A stretch of 64,000 nucleotides of DNA from Petaurus breviceps papuanus (GCA_028583685.1 JAMXIF010000043.1:12485975-12549974); one strand, 5' to 3'. Numbered from the stretch's first letter, positions 21,895 through 32,628 are shown. Notes: generated from the sequence alone by a model not told the origin. A program made the numbers and translations.

Positions 21895-22010
21895 AACTCA
21901 AGAGACTGGTGGTCCTCCATTGCCTTTAGGATAAAATAAAAATTTCTTAGCTTGGCATTTAAAACCTTTCCAAATCTCTCTCACACCTACCTTTCTAATC
22001 TTCCAACCAA
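21895..22010 (+). repeat. L2 LINE fragment
   Basis: 'cctccattgcctttaggata', 'ttagcttggcatttaaaacc' and 'tctcacacctacctttctaa' match the L2 segment just upstream of that at 12470-12835. Confidence 0.7.
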
Positions 22011-22384
22011 CAAAAAGAAGCTTAAGTGCATTTCAGGCATTGGTGACAGGTCAATGGGAGAAATACTTTGGGGCAAGGGATAAAACTATTACTGAAAGCC
22101 CTCAAATTATACCATACAAACTTATTCCAATTAGGCATAGGGTAGGCCCAAGGGAAAAAGGTGTATGAGGTAGGTAAGGAAGAGTCTGTTCCCTTAGAAT
22201 TGGGAATAGGACAAAAATGTTAGCAGTTTGATGTATGGAAGGGAGAGAGCAGGGTCTCCAAGACTTCCCCCTATCCCATAGTTACCCAAACACCCTGAGT
22301 CTGACCACCTCATATCTCTTCCCTGATGTAGTGTGATTCCAGCCTGAGATGTTAACCAAACCCCTCCATTTTTCACATAGGATA
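22011..22384. other. No feature recognised
   Basis: Ordinary sequence without repeats that I can name. Confidence 0.4.
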
Positions 22385-22860
22385 CTTGCTATTTGCAGGT
22401 ATCTGATTGAATTTTCAGCAGCTGCTTAGTGGGTCATTTCATTTGTCAGGTAGACGCAGGTAATGAGAATTTATCAGCGCCCGGTTCAGATTCACAGCCG
22501 ATCCGTCACCCATGCATTTCTATAAATATTTCTCTTATTTACTCAGGATGCATTTTGAATTAGCAGGTTATTTTTTTCCCTTTAACATATGCAGACTAAA
22601 CAGCCAGACCAGTGTTTATAACTCCATTCTCCTGAGTGCCAGCATGAAGCAAGATAGCCAGGCTGCTGGTTCCTCAACTGACGTCAACAATGATAATTGC
22701 ATTAATACTGAGGCTCTGCAGCTTGGTAGGAAATCTGTTCAGGACCTCCTGGAGTGGGAGTCGAATGCCATTGTTCCATAAAAAAGAAAGCACCCTATAA
22801 TTTCCCTGAAAGCGGAAGGGCACCAAAATGATATTGTTTAGAAACCACTCAAAGTAATAG
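22385..22860. promoter_or_regulatory. Candidate conserved non-coding element (CRE-containing)
   Basis: Repeat-free block with an unusual local set of CpGs (gacgcag, cagcgcccgg, gccgatccgtc, gacgtc, gtcgaat, agcggaag) in CpG-poor surroundings. It includes a perfect CREB/ATF palindrome TGACGTCA near 22680, 'gataattgcattaatactga' (POU/homeobox-like) near 22693 and TGTCAGGTAGACGCAGGTAA near 22446. An 89-codon plus frame (22512-22781) overlaps it but has no recognisable domain. An unannotated exon cannot be excluded. Confidence 0.4.
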
Positions 22861-23039
22861 CCACCATGTCAGCCACCTTGTCAGCTGTCCTGTCAGCAAT
22901 GGAATGCTGCATGCAAAGAAAAGAAACAGGCTCTCTCCCCATCCAAGCAGGCAGGCAATTAGAACATTTGAGTTTAGAAGGGATGCAAGGTCTTAGGGAG
23001 AAAATCCATGCACCTTCCTGCACCTTCCAAAGTGCAGGA

Positions 23040-23240
23040 AAACAGTGGCATGGCATGATAGAATGTTGAACTTGGAGTCAAGAACCCAAGTTTGAATTTT
23101 GCCCCAACTTTTATCAGTTGTGTAACCCTGAGTAAGTCATTTTATTTCTTCACACCCGCATTACCTCTTCTGTAAAATGAGGGAGCTGCACTCTGCAACA
23201 TCTTAAGTCCCTTATAGTTGTAAATATATGATCCTATGAT
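23040..23240 (+). repeat. MIR-type SINE
   Basis: 'tgaacttggagtcaagaacc', 'cagttgtgtaaccctgagta' and 'acctcttctgtaaaatgagg' give a MIR order. Confidence 0.75.
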
Positions 23241-23264
23241 CCTATTATCATCCTATGATAGATG

Positions 23265-23660
23265 GATGTAGGGTTACATTTATATTATGGCTCTCCTTGT
23301 GCAGAACCTTGTGAGGTTTGGTGGGCAGGAACTGTACTGATTATGCAGGTGAAGAAAGTGAGGCTCAAAAAAATAAAGGGACTTACCCAAACGCTAATAT
23401 CTATTATAGGGGTGGGGAACCTGTGGTCTCAAGGCCACATGTGGCCCTCTAAGTCCTCAAGTGCAGCTCTGTGACTGAATCCAAACTCACAGAACAAATC
23501 CTCTTAATAAAAGGATTTTGGTAAAATTTGAACTCAATCAGAAGGCCACACCCAAGGACCTAGAAGGCCACATTTGGCCTTGAGGCCACAGGTTCCCTAA
23601 TTTTTATCTATTACATTACAGAGCTAGGATTCAGACCTTGGTCTTTTGACTTCTATTCCA
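23265..23660 (-). repeat. MIR-type SINE interrupted by a hAT element
   Basis: The halves are 23265-23407 ('gaagaaagtgaggctcaaaa', 'gggacttacccaaac') and 23607-23660 ('acagagctaggattcagacc'), separated by the hAT copy. The MIR is therefore older than that hAT insertion. Confidence 0.7.
23408..23606. mobile_element. Non-autonomous hAT (Charlie-like) palindrome with 8-bp TSD
   Basis: It starts AGGGGTGGGGAACCTGTGG and ends in its mirror 'ccacaggttccctaa'. Inner arms are 'ggccacatgtggccctctaa' and 'agaaggccacatttggcctt'. TCTATTAT (23400-23407) and TCTATTAC (23607-23614) form the 8-bp duplication expected for hAT, with one mismatch. Non-coding. Same family as 1599-1779. Confidence 0.85.
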
Positions 23661-23739
23661 GTTTTGATAGAAGAACTAAAGTATAAAGTAATGGGTCCAC
23701 CTTTAGGGGATATTAATTCATATATCAGCAAATATGTAT

Positions 23740-24100
23740 TGGCACCTATTGTTCATTCATTCATTAAGCAAATATCTATTAGGTCCTAGTGTTTTCTCAG
23801 AAAACCATGCTAGGGTTAGGCAAGATGCAAAAAGAAAATGAGAGAAAGAATTCCTGTTCTCAAGGACTTCATAGTTTTGTCGAGATCATTGATTAGACAT
23901 ATACAGAGATTTATTCATTATAGATTAGAATGTGATAGTATAGGAGAGGAATATAAAATACTGGGAAATCAGATGAGAGGATTCATTTTTGACTCGAAGG
24001 ATTAGAAAAAGCTTACCAGAGGAAGTGACACCAGGAAGTGGACCACAGCCGGCCGTGGGAATGAAGTGCTCTGGACTTCACTGGATGCTGACAAAGTAAG
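23740..24100 (+). repeat. Ancient amniote repeat
   Basis: 'cattaagcaaatatctatta', 'attcctgttctcaaggactt' and 'ggattagaaaaagcttacca' fit the same family as 59195-59825. Confidence 0.6.
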
Positions 24101-24474
24101 AAGAGCCTGAAGAGAGCTCCTGATCCAGAAAGGGAGAAAGGACATACACTCATCAAATGATAACGAATGTGTTAAATCAATTTATGTGCCAAATGAGTGA
24201 GATGAACAGTGTTCTGGGCATGCAGAGAAGAAATCACTCGAGTTTCCAAGTGGCTTTCAGGGTCACTGGATGCAAATACTGAAGGAATAGCTGCTGTGGA
24301 GAGGTCATAGAATTAACCAGATATGGAAATTTAAGAAGAGCTAACAGTGGATTGAAACAATCAAATGATCGGGTAAAGTTGGCTTGTTTTCATGAATTCT
24401 AAAAATTCATAGAACTTTATTAATCAAGCATTCATTAAGCCAGAAGTGACCAAGGAGATCACTTCTTAGCCATT
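24101..24474. other. No feature recognised
   Basis: No gene or named repeat. Confidence 0.4.
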
Positions 24475-24600
24475 TTTCCTTCCATTTCACAGAGGAAAGT
24501 GAATCAGAGGGAAGAAATGATTTATCCAAGGTCACACAGATAGTAAAGAATACATCCCAGTCTCAAACCAAAATCTTCTGACCCCAAGTTGTCCTCTGTC
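24475..24600 (-). repeat. MIR-type SINE
   Basis: The complement of the MIR core on plus: 'catttcacagaggaaagtga', 'tatccaaggtcacacagata'. Confidence 0.7.
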
Positions 24601-24689
24601 TTACACCTCATTACCTCCCTGTTCTGAAACATAGTTCATCTATCTTTGGTAAAATCATAGTGCTAATGACAAGAGATAGAAATTCAGTT

Positions 24690-26250
24690 CAAACAGAGTT
24701 CAATCACAGAATCATAAAATTTCAAAGTTTGAAGGGAACTCAGCAGCCTTTTAGTGCAATCTTTACCCACATGCGACATAGAAAGATACAGACATACATA
24801 GATAGATATTATATACATTTCTATCTATACACAGATGTATGTATATGTGTGTAAGTATAAATATATACATAACATATACACATACATATTTATTAAATCC
24901 ACACTACAACCTACCTAGCAAATGGTCACCCAGAGAGTACTTGAAGACTTCCAATGAAAAAAACCCATTACCTCCCAAGACAGTATATTTCACATTTAGA
25001 CCACTAGAATTGGTAGAACGTGTTTCCTTTGTTTGCCTCTTTGTAACTGCTTCTTTCTACTATCTGTTCTATTCCCAAAACCAAATAAAGCAAGTCAAGT
25101 TACATTTTCACATCACTGCCCTTCAAATACATGATGACAGCTATTATTTTTCCTCCAACCTAAGTCTTTTTCTGCTCCAGACTCAAAATGTCTAGTTCTG
25201 TAAACTGATTCTCCTCTCGTGGCATGGACTCAAAGCCTTTCTCCATTCTAGTTCTCCTTCTCCAATTGTTTTTCAGCTTATCAATGTCTTAGAAGCAGCT
25301 AAATGGCACAATGGATAGAGTGCTAGGCCTAGAGTCAAGAAGACCTGAGTTTAAATCGGAATGCAGACATTTGCTAGTTGTGTGATCCTGGTACTTCACC
25401 TCTGCTTGTCTCATTTCCCTCATTCTTTAAAACGGGGATAATAATAGCACTCATCTTACAGGCATGTGAGGAAGAAAATGAGATAATATTTGTACAATGC
25501 TTTGCAAATCCTAAAGTGCTATACCAATGTTAACTATTATTAGCATTATCATCTTACTAATTTTTTTAACAACCTAAAAAGCACAGGGCCAAACACAGAT
25601 CCCTGGGGTGCTCTACTCGTAACCTCCTTCCAAATTGATATTGAACTCCTAATGACTCTTCTTTGATTCTTGACATTTCACCAGTTTTGAATTTCCCTAA
25701 TTGTCCTATTGTCTAGCTCACAGCTCTTTGTATTTTCCACAAGGGTAACATGAGATACTTTGTCAAAGATCTTGCTAAAATTCATGTAAACTATATCCAC
25801 AGCACCCCCCTATCTTACTAATTGAGTAAACCTTTTAAATAAGGAAATGAAGTTCATCTGGCATGACCTGTTCTTACTGAAGCCATACTCACTCTTTGCA
25901 GTCATAATTTCCTCTTCTTGAAGCTCACTAATCATTTCGATTATAATATGTTCAAGAATTTTGCCAAGAATTCAAGTCAAGTTTGCTGCCTGCTCTTGGC
26001 AGACTATTCCTTTGCCTTTTAAAAAAAATTGGGACATTTGCTCTCCTTAAATTCTATGGCATCTCTCCAGTTCTCCACAATCTTTCCAATATAATTGACA
26101 ATGAATCCATACATACATCTTCCAGCTCTTTCGTTACTCATAGGTATTGTTCATGTTTGTGTGGTAACTTGGCCTCATCAGGGCAGTGAAATGCCCCTTA
26201 CCAACTTATTTATATTGACCTTCAGCCCACTATTAATAATTTTTTTCCCT
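24690..26250 (-). repeat. CR1/L3 LINE, RT region to 3' end
   Basis: Minus-strand copy read from right to left. Reverse-transcriptase part: 'aattgggacatttgctctcc', 'tcaagaattttgccaagaat', 'ggcatgacctgttcttactg', 'gggccaaacacagatccctg'. 3' UTR: 'caaatacatgatgacagcta'. 3' end: 'atcataaaatttcaaagttt' near 24710. A GATA/TA-rich microsatellite (24785-24890) and a SINE (25293-25556) lie inside. No frame is intact, so this is an old non-functional LINE. Confidence 0.8.
25293..25556 (+). repeat. THER1-type SINE inserted in the CR1/L3
   Basis: Head 'gcagctaaatggcacaatgg', core 'gttgtgtgatcctggtactt', 3' part 'ggcatgtgaggaagaaaatg' and 'tgctttgcaaatcctaaagt'. It splits the CR1/L3 frame and so is younger. 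Confidence 0.8.
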
Positions 26251-26261
26251 TTCTGCTCAAT

Positions 26262-27245
26262 AAGTCAAGTCAATAAACAGTTACTAAATGCTTACTATAT
26301 GCCAGGCACTGTGCTAAGTACAGGGATACAAAGGAATGCAAATGTCATTCTCCTTGGCTAAAAAACTAGAAGCAAAATATGTCTGGAGTGTATGTTCAAC
26401 TATGGATGTCTTTCTTCCTCTCCCAAAATTTAGGCAATAGTGGTCATTTCCAATCAAGATTCCTGTCATTTCCATACCAACAATTGCATATTCCCTATGA
26501 CAGAGAATTAGATTTAAAATAGGAAGTCCCCTTGTTCATCCCTCTAACTTTTGAAATCCTTTGTCCCAAAACCCAGAGTGCATGTTATATACTTTGGGAT
26601 TATTATTTTTTAAAGAGAAGAAAGGAGGCTAGAGTCACTCAATTATAAAGCACATGAGAGAAGTAAAGTGCAAGAAGTCTGAAAGGCTAGGAGGGAGTCA
26701 GGTTATGATGGGCTTTAAAAACCAAATGGAGGATTTTATATTTTGTCCTAGAGGTAATAGGGAGTCACTGAAGTCTACTGGGTAGAAGGGTGACATAGAT
26801 CTGCAATTCAGGAAAATTAGTTTGAAAACTAAGAGGAGAATGGACTGGAATAGAGAAATAGCTGATGCAGAGAGACCAACCAGAAAAGGGTTTTTTGTTT
26901 GTTTGTTTTTAATGAATCAGCTGTATGGGGGGCAGCTAGGTGGTACAGTGGATAGAGCACTGGCCCTGAAGTCAGGAGAACCTGAGTTCAAACCTGGCCT
27001 TTGACCAGACACTTGACACTGACCTTGGGCAAGTCACTTAACCCCAATTGACTCACCAAATAAATAAATAAGTAAATAAACAAACGAATGAATGAATGAA
27101 TAATTGAATAAATTAGCTATGAGATGGTAAGGACCTGCACCAGGATGGCAATATCGAAAGAGAGAAGAGAGCACAAACGAGATGTGATGATAGAAACAAT
27201 AGGATTTCGTGACAGATTTGATGGGGGAAGGGAAAGAGAGAACGA
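26262..27245 (+). repeat. Ancient amniote repeat, interrupted
   Basis: 26262-26340 ('aataaacagttactaaatgc', 'ccaggcactgtgctaagtac') may be a separate 5' piece. 26600-26905 ('gatgggctttaaaaaccaaa', 'aggtaatagggagtcactga') and 27118-27245 ('aggatttcgtgacagatttg') are one copy split by a young SINE. 26341-26600 between them is unassigned. Confidence 0.65.
26926..27117 (+). mobile_element. Young tRNA-derived marsupial SINE
   Basis: One of the best preserved SINEs in the window: 'ggggggcagctaggtggtac', 'agtggatagagcactggccc', 'caggagaacctgagttcaaa', 'cttgggcaagtcacttaacc'. It ends in a simple-repeat tail of (AAAT)n and (GAAT)n from about 27057. The head has A-box-like 'tggatagagcactgg' and B-box-like 'gttcaaacc' sites for RNA polymerase III. 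Confidence 0.9.
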
Positions 27246-27400
27246 ATTAGTTGCCAAACCTTGTCAATTATTGCTCCACAATATGTCTCTCATCTATTCT
27301 CTTCTTTCCACCTACACAGCCACTTCCCTTGTGCAGGCCCTCATCCTCTCTTGACTGGACTTTTTATGGTAATAGCCTGCTAATTAATTCCCCTTCTTCA
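27245..27400 (+). repeat. L2 LINE fragment
   Basis: 'caaaccttgtcaattattgc', 'ttctttccacctacacagcc' and 'gcaggccctcatcctctctt' follow the L2 ORF2/3' region upstream of that seen at 21895. Confidence 0.65.
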
Positions 27401-27559
27401 CTTCCTAGAACTTAACGCCATGTTGTGTGCTCAGGTTAGGGGCTGGACCCGTGTTTTCATTGGTACAGGGAAGTCCTGGATAATGAAACTCCCTTTACCA
27501 ATACAGACCCCACTTCTTTATAAAGTCTTGACAGTTGCTAGAACAGCACTGAGAAGTTT

Positions 27560-27665
27560 AGACCTTTCCAAATGATCAGTCATATGACCAATACATGTCA
27601 GAGATAGTATTTGTGTCCAGATCTTCCTGCCTTTGTGGCCAGGTGTCTATCCACTATGTCATGAG
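27560..27665 (-). repeat. SINE/MIR fragment
   Basis: Complement on plus: 'gtgtccagatcttcctgcct', 'ggtgtctatccactatgtca'. Confidence 0.6.
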
Positions 27666-28527
27666 GCCCTTAATAATTGTCTGTTGAATTGAATTTATGG
27701 ATGGATGGGTGAATAAATGAATGAATAATTTCAATCCCTACTGAACCAGTTTCCCCTTATTCCAGGCACTATATAAATACTAACCAATAAATTAGCATAA
27801 AATTGAACTATATCTATAACATTGCCCATTAAATGAATCCACAGCAGAAGCAGTAGTGGCACAAATAAGGACCTGTCATTCTCTGACTCTGTTACAAGTA
27901 CTGTCAGTACCAAAGAAAGCCCCAGGCTCCCCTGGCTAAATGAATTGTTGCTAATTTACTTTGTAATGACACTGAGACAAATCTGATCATGTTCCCACAA
28001 GTCACAGACCTTGATTTGATCTGGACCCCAAGCAAAGTATCACCACCCACAAAATACATCTACACATTCTGTCTCCAAAGGACCAATATAAAGAAAAGTT
28101 GAACTTTAGTTCATAGTTCAAAGGTAGAAAAATGGAAATTTCTATATTTACTTCTTCGAGAAAACTTTTACAGACTTTGGTCTGCACTGATCATACCCTT
28201 CTTGGATATACAACATTTCTTATTGATACATTAATTTTCCATATATCAAATTACTTATTTTTATTGTCTCTCTACCTAGACTCTGAGGTTCTTGAAGGCA
28301 AGGTGACATACCATGTGACTTCTTTTGTACAATTAAATAACACAAAAAAATTCAGAAAACAGAGCAAGGTAGTGGATCTAGAGAAAGAAAAAATGGTGCA
28401 TTGGAAGGCACTTCTGGAAAGGCTCATAGGATCATCTCATTGTCCAGCACAGAGGCTGGTAAACAAGGACTTGAGGGACAAATACTGACCCACCTTTATA
28501 CATTATAAAAATAATTGTATTCATATT
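27666..28527. other. No gene recognised
   Basis: A 118-codon plus frame (28132-28488) has no recognisable domain and crosses a weak L2-like 3' segment near 28270-28305. Not called as a gene. Confidence 0.4.
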
Positions 28528-28713
28528 TTTAGATGTTGGTTCAGGAGCCACACAAAAAAGAGACAGGAGTTGAATTGGCCCCCAAGTTCAAGTTTGGCAA
28601 TCCTTAGTATAGCACATTCTAAACCACTATCCTCCTGCCTATACTGTCCTCCAAGGTTAGAGCATGGATCATGTGGGAAATGATCACTGACATTGCTGGA
28701 TCCGGGGGTGCTA
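28528..28713. repeat. Source-like copy of a 186-bp duplicated segment
   Basis: Nearly identical (about seven differences) to 30015-30202. It begins TTTAGATGTTGGTTCAGGAG and ends GGTGCTA. The part 'ccaagttcaagtttggcaat' suggests that some of it may come from an old hAT-like element. The matching minus frames in both copies give related 60-70-codon peptides, but these are carried by the duplication and are not evidence of a gene. Confidence 0.9.
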
Positions 28714-28844
28714 CTACAAGCAATCAATTCTTCCTGTCTTTCATCTCAGGCTACTAAAATCCTTCTCTTCTTGAGTGTCTTAAAGAAGTTAATTATTCTA
28801 GAACTTGGACATTGAGAGGAAGAACATTCTGGGTAGGATCAACA

Positions 28845-29180
28845 GTCAATCAACAAGCATTTCTTAGGCACTTACTGTATGCCAGGAATACTAAGATCTG
28901 GTAATGTAAATAAAAGAACAAAGAAAGGCCCTGTCCTTAAAATATTTACGTTCTCATAAGCGAAGATAACCCATAAATAGAAACTGAAAAGCAGGAATGA
29001 AGGACTTAGAAAACAGCACATAGTGGAATAGTCCAGAGAGTCAAGAGAAGGGTCAGGAAAAGAGTAAAAGAGTGATTATGTTTAGCCTGGACACTTAATC
29101 AAAATAGAGGTCCCAGGAATGTAAAGGAAAGGAGATAGGAGGCGGAGTGGCATATTCAGGGAACAAAAAATAGGCCAGGC
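28845..29180 (+). repeat. Ancient amniote repeat
   Basis: 'acaagcatttcttaggcact', 'tactgtatgccaggaatact' and 'ccctgtccttaaaatattta' fit this family. Confidence 0.6.
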
Positions 29181-29267
29181 TGTCTGAGTTATAGAGTGTA
29201 TGGAGGGGAGCTGAATGTAAGAAGATTAAAAAAAAAAGAAAAAAAAAGAAAGTAGTCAAGATGGGTA

Positions 29268-29570
29268 CACGATAGCTGCTTTCATGTATTCAAAGGCTTT
29301 CATATAGAAGAAAAATTGCACATATTTTCCTTTGTCACAGAGGACAGAACAAGTAACTATTGCTAGAAGTGGAAGAAAAGATTTCCATTTGATATAAAAG
29401 AAAACTTCCTATAGTTTAAGTTGTCAAAACCTGGAATTGACAGTCTCTATCTCAAGCAAGAGATTACCAGTCACTTGTTAGCTATGTATAAAAGGGAATC
29501 CCCACTCCATGATGACTTGGCCCATGTGGTCAATGAGGTTGTATCTAAGTCTGAGGTTTTGGTACTCTGG
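29268..29570 (+). repeat. CR1/L3 LINE 3' end
   Basis: 'ttgatataaaagaaaacttc', 'aaacctggaattgacagtct', 'ttaccagtcacttgttagct' and 'ggcccatgtggtcaatgagg' correspond to the CR1/L3 3' UTR, also present at 19560-19790. Confidence 0.65.
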
Positions 29571-30014
29571 ATGGGAGAAAAAGGAAAATGAATAAACTAT
29601 CTATGGTCAGTCAAGATGTTTGCTTGTTTATGCAAGTACTTTTTTTTTCTTCAAATGTTTTATTAACTTCTGGTTTACATCATTCATTTCTGCCAGGTTT
29701 TGAGTTACCATTTTTCCCCTACCCACCGCCCCAAAATAGCTGTCCCACAGGATATCCCCTCCTCCAATTTGCTCTCTCCCATATCTTCTCCCATACCCCT
29801 TTCGATTTTTCCAGTAGGGCATGGTGGATCTCTATGCCCCAATGCCTGTATATTTTATTTCCCAATTACATGTAAAATAGTATTAATAATAGTATTTATA
29901 TGTTTTTAAACATTTCATTTTAAAATTTTAATTCCAGATTCATTCCCTTCCTCCCTTGTCACCCACCCTTACTGGGAAGATAAGCAATTCAGTAAAGTCG
30001 TACATGTGTAACTA

Positions 30015-30202
30015 TTTAGATGTTGGTTCAGGAGCCACACAAAAAAATAGACAGGAGTTGAATTTGGCCCCCAAGTTCAAGTTTGCCAATCCTTAGTATA
30101 GCACATTCTAAACCACTATCCTCCTGCCTATACTGTCCTCCAAGGTTAGAGCATGGCTCATGTGGGAAATGATCACTGACATTGCTGGATCCAGAGGTGC
30201 TA
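30015..30202. repeat. 188-bp templated duplication inside the HAL1
   Basis: It interrupts the HAL1 3' region: comparison with the second HAL1 (47510-47560) shows that '...gtaacta' and '...acattaccatagtag' were once adjacent. The insert has no poly(A), no terminal repeats and no clear target duplication. The junction shares CTA with the end of the source copy at 28528-28713. Confidence 0.85.
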
Positions 30203-30868
30203 CAAAACATTACCATAGTAGATCTATTGTAAAAGACTGACTATATTTCCCTCCCTCCTATCCCACCTCCCACTTGTTCTGTTCTCCACTTTGATACTGT
30301 CCCTTTTCAAAAATGGGTGCTTCCAAATTCCCTCCCCCCTAGCCTGCCCTCCCTTCCCTCATCCTTCCTCTCATCCCCTTCCCCCCTACTCTCCTGTAGG
30401 GGGAGATACCCTATTTAGTGTGTATGGCATTCCCTCAATGAGCCAAATTCAATGAGAACAAGGTTTTGCCTTATTGCCTTCCTGTTCTTCCCCTCCATTT
30501 TAACCATTTTCCCTTGAGTCTTCTATATGAGAGAGTTTATCCCATTCTGTCTCTCCCCATCTCCTCTCATTATATTCCTCTCTCACCTCTTAATTTCACC
30601 TTTAAGTATCATCCCTTCCTCTTAAATTGATCCTGTGCCCTCTATCTATGTATACCTATAAACATATATACACACATTCACATATGTATTCATATGCCCA
30701 TATACCCTCCTTCAACTATTTTCATACTGAGAAAAGTTTCATCGTTACAATTATCATTTTCCATGAAGGAATGTAAGTAGTTCAACTTTGATAAGTTCCT
30801 TGTGGTTTATTTTCCCTGTTTACCTTCTCAAGCCTCTCTTGCTTCTTGTATCTGAATGTCAAATTTTC

Positions 30869-31890
30869 TATTCAACTCTGGTTTTTTTCATCAAGAATAC
30901 TTGAAAGTCCTCTATTCCACAGAATAGCCATATTTTTCCCCTGAAAGATGATACTCAGTTTTGCTGGGTAGGTGATTCTTGGTTTTAATCCCAGCTCCTT
31001 TGCCCTCTGGAATATCATATTCAAATCCCTTTGATCCCTCAGTGTAGAAGCTGACAGATCCTGTGTTATTCTGATTGTGTTTCCAAAATATTCGAATTAT
31101 TTCTTCCTGGCTGCTTATAATATTCACTCCTTGATCTGGAAATTTCAGAAACTGGTTATAATATTCCTAGGAGTTTTCTTTTGGGGATCTTTTTCAGGAG
31201 GTGATCAGTGAATTCTTTCAATCTCTATTTTGCCCTCTGGTTCTAAAACATCAGGGCAGTTTTCCTTGAGAATTTTTTGGAGGATGATTTCTAGGTTCTT
31301 TCTTTGATCATGGCTTTCAGGTAGTCCAGTAAGTTTTAAATTATCTCTCCTGGATCTATTTTCCAGGTCAGTGGTTTTTCCAATAAGATATTTCACATTG
31401 CCTTCTATTCTTTCATTTGTCTGGATCTGTTTAACAGCATCTTGATTTCTCATAAAGTCAGTAGCTTCCATTTGCTCCAATCTAATTCTGAAGGAATGAT
31501 TCTCCTCAGTGAGCTTTTGAGATTCTTTTTCTATCTGGCAAATTTGGGTTTTTAAGGCATTCTTCTACTCATTGCCTTTTTGAGACTCTTTTGCCATTTG
31601 AGTTAGTCTTTTTTAAGGTGTTATTTTCCTCAGTCAGGCTATTGACTCTCATTTCATAATTTTCTTGCATCGTTCTCATCTCTCTTCCCAATTTTTTCCT
31701 CTACTTCTCTTACTTGCTTCTTAAGGTCCCCTATGGCCTGTAATCAGCTCGTATTTTCCTTTGAAGCTTTTGGTGCAGGAGTTCTGACTTCCTTGTCTTC
31801 CTTCTGTTCCATGCTTTGATCCTTTTTCTTGCCAAAATAGGAGTGCACAGTTGGGGTACTCTCTTTATTTTGCTTTCTTTGCCTGCTCAT
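30869..31890 (-). pseudogene. L1-type ORF1 of the HAL1, broken
   Basis: A start codon at 31888-31890 gives MSRQRKQNKESTPTVHSYFG. The middle (31205-31480) contains LENRSRRDNLKLTGLPES, the conserved start of the L1 ORF1p RNA-recognition domain, preceded by heptad-like sequence. Near the end, in another frame, are ITYPAKLSIIF and a final KKTRVE-stop (stop at 30869-30871), the C-terminal domain. About 340 codons in all, with several stops and frame changes between the conserved blocks, so no full protein is made. ORF1p normally is a trimeric RNA chaperone that coats the element's RNA. Confidence 0.8.
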
Positions 31891-32628
31891 GTCTCCATTC
31901 AGTCACTTGGCCCCTGAGCTTTTTGCCACAGTAGGACTCTGCCACCAGAGAGGGGAGCTTTATCCCATATGCTGGAGTTTCCTCAGCTGCCAAAGGTAGT
32001 TAGGTACCCTCTCTGAAGCCTCCACACGCTCTAGCAAGCTGGTCGCACACCCCAGGACTTCCACCCTAGACCGCAATCCAGATCCAAGCAGGTTAAAGCA
32101 AGAGCGATTACCCCTCATATAGGTGTCTTGGTCCCACTACACTCTGCAGGCCAGGAGCTGAAGCTGCCATGTTGGGGCTCCTGCATGGCAATGGCTCCTC
32201 AGTGGCTTCTCACCCTGGGGGAAGAGGCCCTCACACTCCCAGTTACTGGATCCCAAAGTGCACACTGCACTGACCTCTCACTTTGTCTTTAGCATCTATG
32301 TGTTGATAATTCTGGACTGCCACAGCTGCTGAGGATCTGAAGTCCCTCCAGCTCGTGGTTGGTCAGGCCTGCCCTGGGGCTAAAACCTCTGGCTCACATG
32401 GGGTTGGGGTCGGCTCCCAGAATGTCCTGCTGGCCAATTCCTGCCAGACTCCAAGGCTGTCCTCAGCAGGAGGTTAGCTTCTCTGTGTCATTTTGTGGGT
32501 TCTGTAGCTCCAAAGTTTGTTCAGAAAGCTCCTTTTACATGAATTGGGGGAGGTGGAAGCCAGAGCCCTGCAGAAGTCCTGTTTCTACTCTGCCACCTTG
32601 ACTCCGCCCCCCTAATGCAAGTACTTTT

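Larger units (their letters stand above)
29630..32628 (-). mobile_element. HAL1-type LINE (ORF1-only), full length with 14-bp TSD
   Basis: The element at 29644-32614 is flanked by ATGCAAGTACTTTT at 29630-29643 and again at 32615-32628. Its 5' end on minus is GGGGGCGGAGTCAAGGTGGC, the L1-type start. Its 3' end carries a poly(A) (poly-T on plus at 29641-29648). ORF1 occupies about 30869-31890, and the 1.2 kb between ORF1 and the 3' end has no endonuclease or reverse transcriptase. That ORF1-only layout is the definition of HAL1 ('half-L1') elements, which must use L1 enzymes in trans. A 188-bp foreign insert sits in its 3' region (30015-30202). Confidence 0.85.

Noticed and set aside
24839-25195. 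118-codon plus-strand open frame
   Set aside because: It runs antisense through a microsatellite and the 3' UTR of the CR1/L3 copy.
26926-27055. Possible tRNA gene (A- and B-box-like motifs)
   Set aside because: It is the tRNA-derived head of a SINE; no cloverleaf with anticodon arm can be drawn convincingly.
28132-28488. 118-codon plus-strand open frame
   Set aside because: No known domain, chance length in AT-rich DNA, and part overlaps weak L2-like sequence.
28521-30216. Two related minus-strand peptides containing SNVSDHFPH and LGGQYRQEDSGLECAILR
   Set aside because: The similarity comes from the 186-bp DNA duplication. Neither copy has a promoter, longer frame or recognisable domain, so it is not evidence of a gene family.
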